Part shown: positions 60,319 to 64,000 of the stretch, piece by piece
Layout of the letters: the number at the start of each line of letters is the position of its first letter
How positions within the stretch are numbered: position 1 is the stretch's first letter
Source of the DNA: an uncultured Erythrobacter sp.
Lineage (GTDB): Bacteria > Pseudomonadota > Alphaproteobacteria > Sphingomonadales > Sphingomonadaceae
DNA: 64,000 nucleotides
Assembly (NCBI GenBank): GCA_947502815.1
Contig: CANNBH010000001.1
Span: 744,001 to 808,000, forward strand
Reading direction: 5' to 3'
Position numbers and translations under genes: made by a program
Notes under the pieces: generated by a model
The model's database searches: none
The model's input: the letters and a program-made list of their open reading frames with translations, nothing else
What the model was told of the DNA's origin: nothing

Positions 60319-60758
60319 CTTTCGAAGATCTGCTCGTCGAGCGTTATATTGAGCGCGCCGCCATTCGCCTGGCGCGCGCAATGGACCAACATGCCTGGAA
60401 CGTATGGCGGGCCATCTTGTTACCCAATGCAGCGGCTGATTTTGGTGCCGGGCAACTCAAAGGCTGCGAGCCGATCACCGCTTCGATCCGCAGCTATCTC
60501 GATAATTGCGGAGATACCCAGCACATGCTCGGCAACTTTGCTGTCAAGCTCGAGGGCGACTGCGCAACGTCGCGCTGCTATATAGCCGACATGCATATGG
60601 ACGACGAGGGGCGCGAAGAGATGGCCTTCCGCACGCTGGGCGAATATCATGATGAACGGCACAAGGTCGATTATACCTGTCGCTTGGCCAAACGGTTCAA
60701 GGATAACCGCGCCATAATCGGCACGCTTGAAATCTTCGATCCGCCCAAAGGTAATTAA
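60270..60758 (+). CDS. SnoaL-like protein with an IS-derived amino terminus
   Basis: This 162 aa frame begins at ATG 60270 inside the IS5 element. Its first 16 or so residues (MTTLGILIELLSTEPR) come from the IS end, and family-like sequence starts at AFEDLLVERYIERAAIRLAR. The NTF2/SnoaL_4 features are GAGQLKGCEPITASIRSYLD, DTQHMLGNFAVKLEGDCATS near 93, and FRTLGEYHDERHKVDYTCRL. The original start appears lost. An IS-supplied ATG may restore translation, or the gene may be silent. Members of this fold in bile-acid degraders include 7alpha-hydroxysteroid dehydratases, so a steroid role is possible. It is convergent with the following SDR gene. Confidence 0.65.
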   Translation: MTTLGILIELLSTEPRAFEDLLVERYIERAAIRLARAMDQHAWNVWRAILLPNAAADFGAGQLKGCEPITASIRSYLDNCGDTQHMLGNFAVKLEGDCATSRCYIADMHMDDEGREEMAFRTLGEYHDERHKVDYTCRLAKRFKDNRAIIGTLEIFDPPKGN

Positions 60759-60822
60759 TGCCTGATCTGCCAGGATCAACTAAGCCAATGCCGCTCTTGT
60801 TCTGGCTGTACCAAAACAAACT

Positions 60823-61617
60823 TCAGCCGTTCTGCTTGGGGATCAATGCTTCGGGCGTGCCGGGCAGTCCGGCGTAATAGTGTCCTGCAATCAGACCGCC
60901 ATCGACAACTATTTCTGTCCCCATGCAATAGGATGCATCATCGGATGCCAGAAACGCGGCAACAGCTGCGACTTCATGCGGATGACCGGATCGCTCGGCA
61001 GCATAGGTCTTGAAGCCTTGCTCGAAGATTTCGGCTGGCAGCCCTGCGGGATTGGACAATTGGGATCGAATACCGCCGGGGTGAATGGAATTGACCCTGA
61101 TCCCGCGATGCCCCAGTTCCAGCGCCAGCGCCTTGGTAAAACCGCGCACACCGAATTTGGACGCGCAATAGGCGGTAAGCGCATTGGCGGCTGAGATGCC
61201 GTCAGCAGAGCTCATATTGATGATCGAACCGCCTCCCGCACGCTCAATGGCAGGAATAGCAGCCTGCGAGCCAATCATCATGCCGATAAGATTGACTTCG
61301 ATGACGCGGCGAATGTCGTCTTCTGTGTGGTCGTCGAGTGTCTTGTATACGATCGTTCCGGCATTGTTGACGAGGCAATCGAGCTTGCCGAATTCTCGCT
61401 CGCATGATGCGATGACATCGCGCCACTGATCGCCTGAAGTTACGTCGAGGCGCCTGAAACTCTGGCCAAGCTCCTTGGCCAAAGTTGTGCCAACGTCCTC
61501 ATCAACATCAGCGATAAGCACGCGGGCACCTTCATCGACAAAGCGCCGGACTATGCCTGCACCAATACCATTGGCCCCGCCTGTCACCAGCGCAACCTTG
61601 CTTTGCAATCGATCCAT
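60823..61617 (-). CDS. SDR resembling 3alpha/20beta-hydroxysteroid dehydrogenase
   Basis: This 264 aa classical SDR has VTGGANGIGAGIVRRFVDEG near residue 11, LIADVDEDVGTTLAKEL, CLVNNAGTIVYKTLDDHTED near 83, MSSADGISAANALTAYCASK with the catalytic YCASK near 155, and SIHPGGIRSQLS near 187, typical of 3alpha,20beta-hydroxysteroid dehydrogenases. The aspartate of IADVD suggests NAD(H) use. It ends with a 25-residue extension (HYYAGLPGTPEALIPKQNG). Neighbouring steroid-gene fragments support a hydroxysteroid substrate, but the exact position oxidised is unknown. Confidence 0.82.
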   Translation of the reverse strand: MDRLQSKVALVTGGANGIGAGIVRRFVDEGARVLIADVDEDVGTTLAKELGQSFRRLDVTSGDQWRDVIASCEREFGKLDCLVNNAGTIVYKTLDDHTEDDIRRVIEVNLIGMMIGSQAAIPAIERAGGGSIINMSSADGISAANALTAYCASKFGVRGFTKALALELGHRGIRVNSIHPGGIRSQLSNPAGLPAEIFEQGFKTYAAERSGHPHEVAAVAAFLASDDASYCMGTEIVVDGGLIAGHYYAGLPGTPEALIPKQNG

Positions 61618-61674
61618 TATATTTCTCCCAAAAGGTCGCGCCGTCTTGTCAGGGCCGCCATTGCCTCAGGTGTA

Positions 61675-62025
61675 CTATGCGCTTTTGCTGCGCGCATTGA
61701 GCATATCCAGCGCGACGTCAACGATCATATCTTTCTGACCGCCAACCATCTTACGCGCGCCCAGTTCCACGAGGATGTCGCGGGTGTCGAGACCGTAGTC
61801 CTCAGCGGCCTTTTCGGCATGACGCAGAAAGCTTGAGTAAACGCCAGCATAGCTCAAAGCGAGCGTCTCACGGTCCACGCGCACAGGGCGATCCTACAAT
61901 GGCCGCACAAGGTCTTCGGCGGCATCCATCAGAGCCATGACATCGCAGCCATGGTTCCAGCCCTTACGATCAACAGCGGCGATAAACACTTCGAGAGGAG
62001 CGTTCCCCGCACCTGCACCCATGCC
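61675..62025 (-). pseudogene. Partial duplicate of the hsaF aldolase gene
   Basis: The 329 bases 61697-62025 repeat 31822-32150, the 3' part of hsaF, without indels and with about seven differences by eye. One difference turns a CAG codon into TAG (rightmost half reads [32 protein letters not shown] then stop; the other half begins [20 protein letters not shown]). The amino part of the gene is absent. It is a non-functional recent copy, joined at 62026 to an unrelated fragment. Confidence 0.9.
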
Positions 62026-62290
62026 GGAAAGGCACCGCGAATGGGATGCGCGCCTTTCCGAGGAGCGCTGGAGCGTGATCGGTTGCCCCGAAGAAAGGGG
62101 TGGGCGCGCCGTCAGCGTCATGGACCAGGTGATTTTTGCCGAGGAACATGCGCGCAGTGGCGCACCCGGACGTATTGGTCATCTGGGTGTTGAACTGGCT
62201 GGTCCAACAATGCTGGCTTACGGCACGCAGGAACAAAAGCAGCGTTTCCTTCCCGGCATTTCGAATGGCGAGGCAGTCTGGCGCTGGCCG
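62026..62290 (+). pseudogene. Acyl-CoA dehydrogenase amino-terminal fragment
   Basis: The plus-strand frame reads [40 protein letters not shown] and HLGVELAGPTMLAYGTQEQK then RFLPGISNGEAVW. It corresponds to residues of about 40-130 of the dehydrogenase at 48599 but is clearly diverged from it, so it comes from another paralogue. Both ends are missing and the frame breaks near 62280. It cannot encode an enzyme. Confidence 0.85.
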
Positions 62291-62299
62291 TTGCGCATA

Positions 62300-62749
62300 T
62301 CGTGCATGACAGGATTGCCTTTCTGCCCGGTCCGCCGACGATCTACCAGTCGCTGCTCGCGCGCATGGAGGAAGGGCCGTTCTATATCAGTTCGCTGCGT
62401 TGAGCAGCCACAGGTGCCGCCGGCGTTCCGCGCTAACTGGCGCGCCGGATGCGCAGCGAAATGGGTCTGGTCGATACGGTGACCGCCTATGGTATGATCG
62501 AATGCCCTTGCCGCGCATCCAGCCATTGCCGAGAGCGCCATTGTGGCGGTGCCCGATGAGCGGATGGAAGAGATGGGCAAGGCGTTTGTCGTGTTGCGGG
62601 CAGGCGCTCAATGCAGCGCCGACGATTTGCACCAATGGTGCTGCAAGGAGATGGCCAATTACAGACTACCTGCCGGCTTCGTATTTCTCGATGATCTTCC
62701 CAAGAACACCTCGGGCAAGGTGATGAATACGAAGCTGCGCGAGATGTAA
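62300..62749 (+). pseudogene. Acyl-CoA synthetase fragments (FadD3-like)
   Basis: Two pieces of an ANL ligase survive. The first reads IAFLPGPPTIYQSLLARMEE and, after a TGA and a TAA, RRMRSEMGLVDTVTAYGMIE, matching residues of about 265-325 of fadD3. After a deletion of roughly 140 codons, the second reads ESAIVAVPDERMEEMGKAFV and VFLDDLPKNTSGKVMNTKLR to a natural stop at 62749. The last 68 codons form an open frame but lack catalytic parts. Confidence 0.88.
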
Positions 62750-62761
62750 AGCGTCAAACCG

Positions 62762-64000
62762 CTACATCCGGAACACTCCATATTGCGGCTCGGCAATCGG
62801 CGTATTGAGTGCTGCTGACAGGCAGATGCCCAGCGCGTTGCGCGTATCGACAGGGTCAAGAATGCCGTCATCCCACAGTTCGGAGGTTGAGTAATAGGCG
62901 CTTTGCTCGCGCTTGTAATCCTCCAGCACAGGATCACGGATTGCGGCGATCTCCTCCTCGCTCATTGTTTTGCCCTCGCGCTCCATCTGTGTCACCTTGA
63001 GCTGGGTCAGCACGCTGGCGGCCTGTTCTGCGCCCATCACTGAGGTTTCTGAGTTGGGCCAGCTGAACAGGAAACGCGAATCAAAAGCGCGGCCCGACAT
63101 GCCATAGACGCCTGCGCCGAATGCGCCGTTGCAATTGAGTGTGATCTTGGGAACGCTCGCGCCGGAAACCGCCATGATCAGTTTCGCGCCATCCTTGGCA
63201 ATCCCGCGCCGCTCATATTCGCGCCCGACCATAAAGCCGGTGATGTTCTGCATGAACAGGAGCGGTGTACGGTTTTTGTCGCACAGCTGGATGAAATGCG
63301 CTCCCTTGAGCGAGCTGTCATTGAACAGCACGCCGTTATTCGCGAGGATGCCGATCTTGAAACCGTGAATGCGCGCATAGCCGCAGATCAGCGTCTGGCC
63401 ATAAGCGGGCTGATATTCATGAAAACGGCTGCCATCAACGATCCGCGCAATGACTTCGCGCATGTCGAACGCGGTTTTCGCATCCTGTGGAAGGATGCCA
63501 TAGAGTTCGCGCGCATCATAGGCGGGCGGTTCAGGGGCGATGCGATCAACGCGCGCTTTTTCGGGCGGGGTCCATTTGCCGACGATCTCGCGTGCCAGCG
63601 CGATGGCATGGCCCTCGCTCGCGGCGGGATAGTCCGCCGTGCCCGAGACAGAGGTATGCATGTCCGCGCCGCCCAGTTCCTCGACCGAGACGACTTCGCC
63701 TGTTGCCGCCTTGACCAGCGGCGGACCGCCCAGAAAGATCGCGCCGGTGCCGCGCACGATCACGCTGTAATCGCTAAGCGCCGGAATATAAGCGCCGCCT
63801 GCCGTGCAATGGCCGAAGACCACCGCCAGTTGCGGCACGCCCATCTTGGACAGGATTGACTGGTTGCGGAAAATACGTCCAGCATAGTGGCGGTCGGCAA
63901 ACAGGTCGCGCTGCAATTGCAGATAGCCGCCCGCGCTGTCGCACAGATGGATCATCGGCAGACGGTTCTCGATCGCCATATCGAGCGTGCGCACGATTTT
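62762..64000 (-). CDS. Acyl-CoA carboxylase beta (carboxyltransferase) subunit, 5' end outside window
   Basis: This gene runs off the right edge; about 413 residues of a usual 530-540 are present, ending at 62762. It is a carboxyltransferase of the methylcrotonyl-/geranyl-/propionyl-CoA carboxylase beta class. Features are VVFGHCTAGGAYIPALSDYS, FLGGPPLVKAATGEVVSVEE, LLFMQNITGFMVGREYERRG and ITLNCNGAFGAGVYGMSGRA, the last two in the biotin-binding C-terminal half. The APPLVKAATGE-type segment favours the methylcrotonyl/geranyl branch. It could serve branched acyl-CoAs from isoprenoid, leucine or steroid side-chain breakdown; the alpha subunit is not in view. Confidence 0.87.
   Translation of the reverse strand, partial: KIVRTLDMAIENRLPMIHLCDSAGGYLQLQRDLFADRHYAGRIFRNQSILSKMGVPQLAVVFGHCTAGGAYIPALSDYSVIVRGTGAIFLGGPPLVKAATGEVVSVEELGGADMHTSVSGTADYPAASEGHAIALAREIVGKWTPPEKARVDRIAPEPPAYDARELYGILPQDAKTAFDMREVIARIVDGSRFHEYQPAYGQTLICGYARIHGFKIGILANNGVLFNDSSLKGAHFIQLCDKNRTPLLFMQNITGFMVGREYERRGIAKDGAKLIMAVSGASVPKITLNCNGAFGAGVYGMSGRAFDSRFLFSWPNSETSVMGAEQAASVLTQLKVTQMEREGKTMSEEEIAAIRDPVLEDYKREQSAYYSTSELWDDGILDPVDTRNALGICLSAALNTPIAEPQYGVFRM

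Noticed and set aside
60758..60790. Small TGATC/GATCA repeat after the SnoaL gene as a terminator
   Set aside because: The stem is only five base pairs with no T-run.
1..64000. tRNA, rRNA, riboswitch, CRISPR array or replication origin
   Set aside because: No cloverleaf-like sequences, ribosomal RNA segments, regularly spaced short repeats or clustered DnaA-type boxes were noticed on reading; a dedicated covariance-model scan was not possible.

Overview
The window looks like the chromosome of an alphaproteobacterium, most likely a sphingomonad (Erythrobacter, Altererythrobacter or Novosphingobium type). The reasons are two large TonB-dependent receptors with alphaproteobacterial signal peptides, a medium-high GC content, IS6, IS5 and IS110 family insertion sequences typical of that group, and long, tightly overlapping catabolic operons. 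Identifications rest on motifs and remembered family sequences; no search was run. No rRNA, tRNA or CRISPR was seen.

Region 1 (1-18292) is a plus-strand catabolic block. It holds two hydantoinase/oxoprolinase-type HyuA-HyuB pairs, a COG1228-type amidohydrolase (prolidase/imidazolonepropionase relatives), a large MalT-type LuxR regulator, a TonB-dependent receptor, a cyclophilin and a bifunctional PutA. The combination suggests import and ATP-driven opening of a cyclic amide, then release and oxidation of proline. A proline-containing cyclic dipeptide is an attractive but unproven substrate.

Region 2 (18309-26445) lies between two IS6-family copies in the same orientation, one dead and one apparently intact. 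It holds a nitric-oxide stress cassette (nsrR with a palindromic operator, a group III truncated globin, a small membrane protein, a DUF1971 cupin and a gene stub cut off by the IS), an IS110 scrap, and an mdeR-mdeA-mdeB methionine gamma-lyase/2-oxobutyrate dehydrogenase module with a perfect palindrome in the divergent promoter.

Region 3 (26600-54180) is an aerobic steroid (9,10-seco) degradation cluster. The minus-strand operon (36602 down to about 29369) has hsaA, hsaD, hsaE, hsaG, hsaF, a 3-oxo-5alpha-steroid 4-dehydrogenase-like flavoprotein and two decayed SnoaL genes. The divergent plus-strand operon (36771-54180, 19 genes) has hsaC, then the C/D-ring (HIP) genes: ipdA, ipdB, ipdC, echA20, four acyl-CoA dehydrogenases, fadA6, three SDRs, a MaoC hydratase, a ketosteroid isomerase, a second thiolase and fadD3. 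Before the minus-strand operon, 26700-29340 carries an OYE-type flavin oxidoreductase, an SDR and a broken Delta1-ketosteroid dehydrogenase. The pathway inferred is: ring A aromatisation (partly outside the window), HsaAB hydroxylation, HsaC meta-cleavage, HsaD hydrolysis, HsaEFG to pyruvate and propionyl-/acetyl-CoA, FadD3 activation of HIP, and EchA20/IpdAB/IpdC opening of rings C and D.

Region 4 (54677-64000) has an RppH-like Nudix gene, an HsaB-type flavin reductase fused to a MarR-like domain, a second TonB-dependent receptor (probable steroid uptake), an IS5-family element that replaced the start of a SnoaL gene, an SDR, a patchwork of three broken steroid-gene fragments, and the 3' part of an acyl-CoA carboxylase beta subunit running off the window.

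A TGCGTA...TACGCA inverted motif recurs at four promoter regions of regions 3 and 4 and may mark an uncharacterised steroid regulon.
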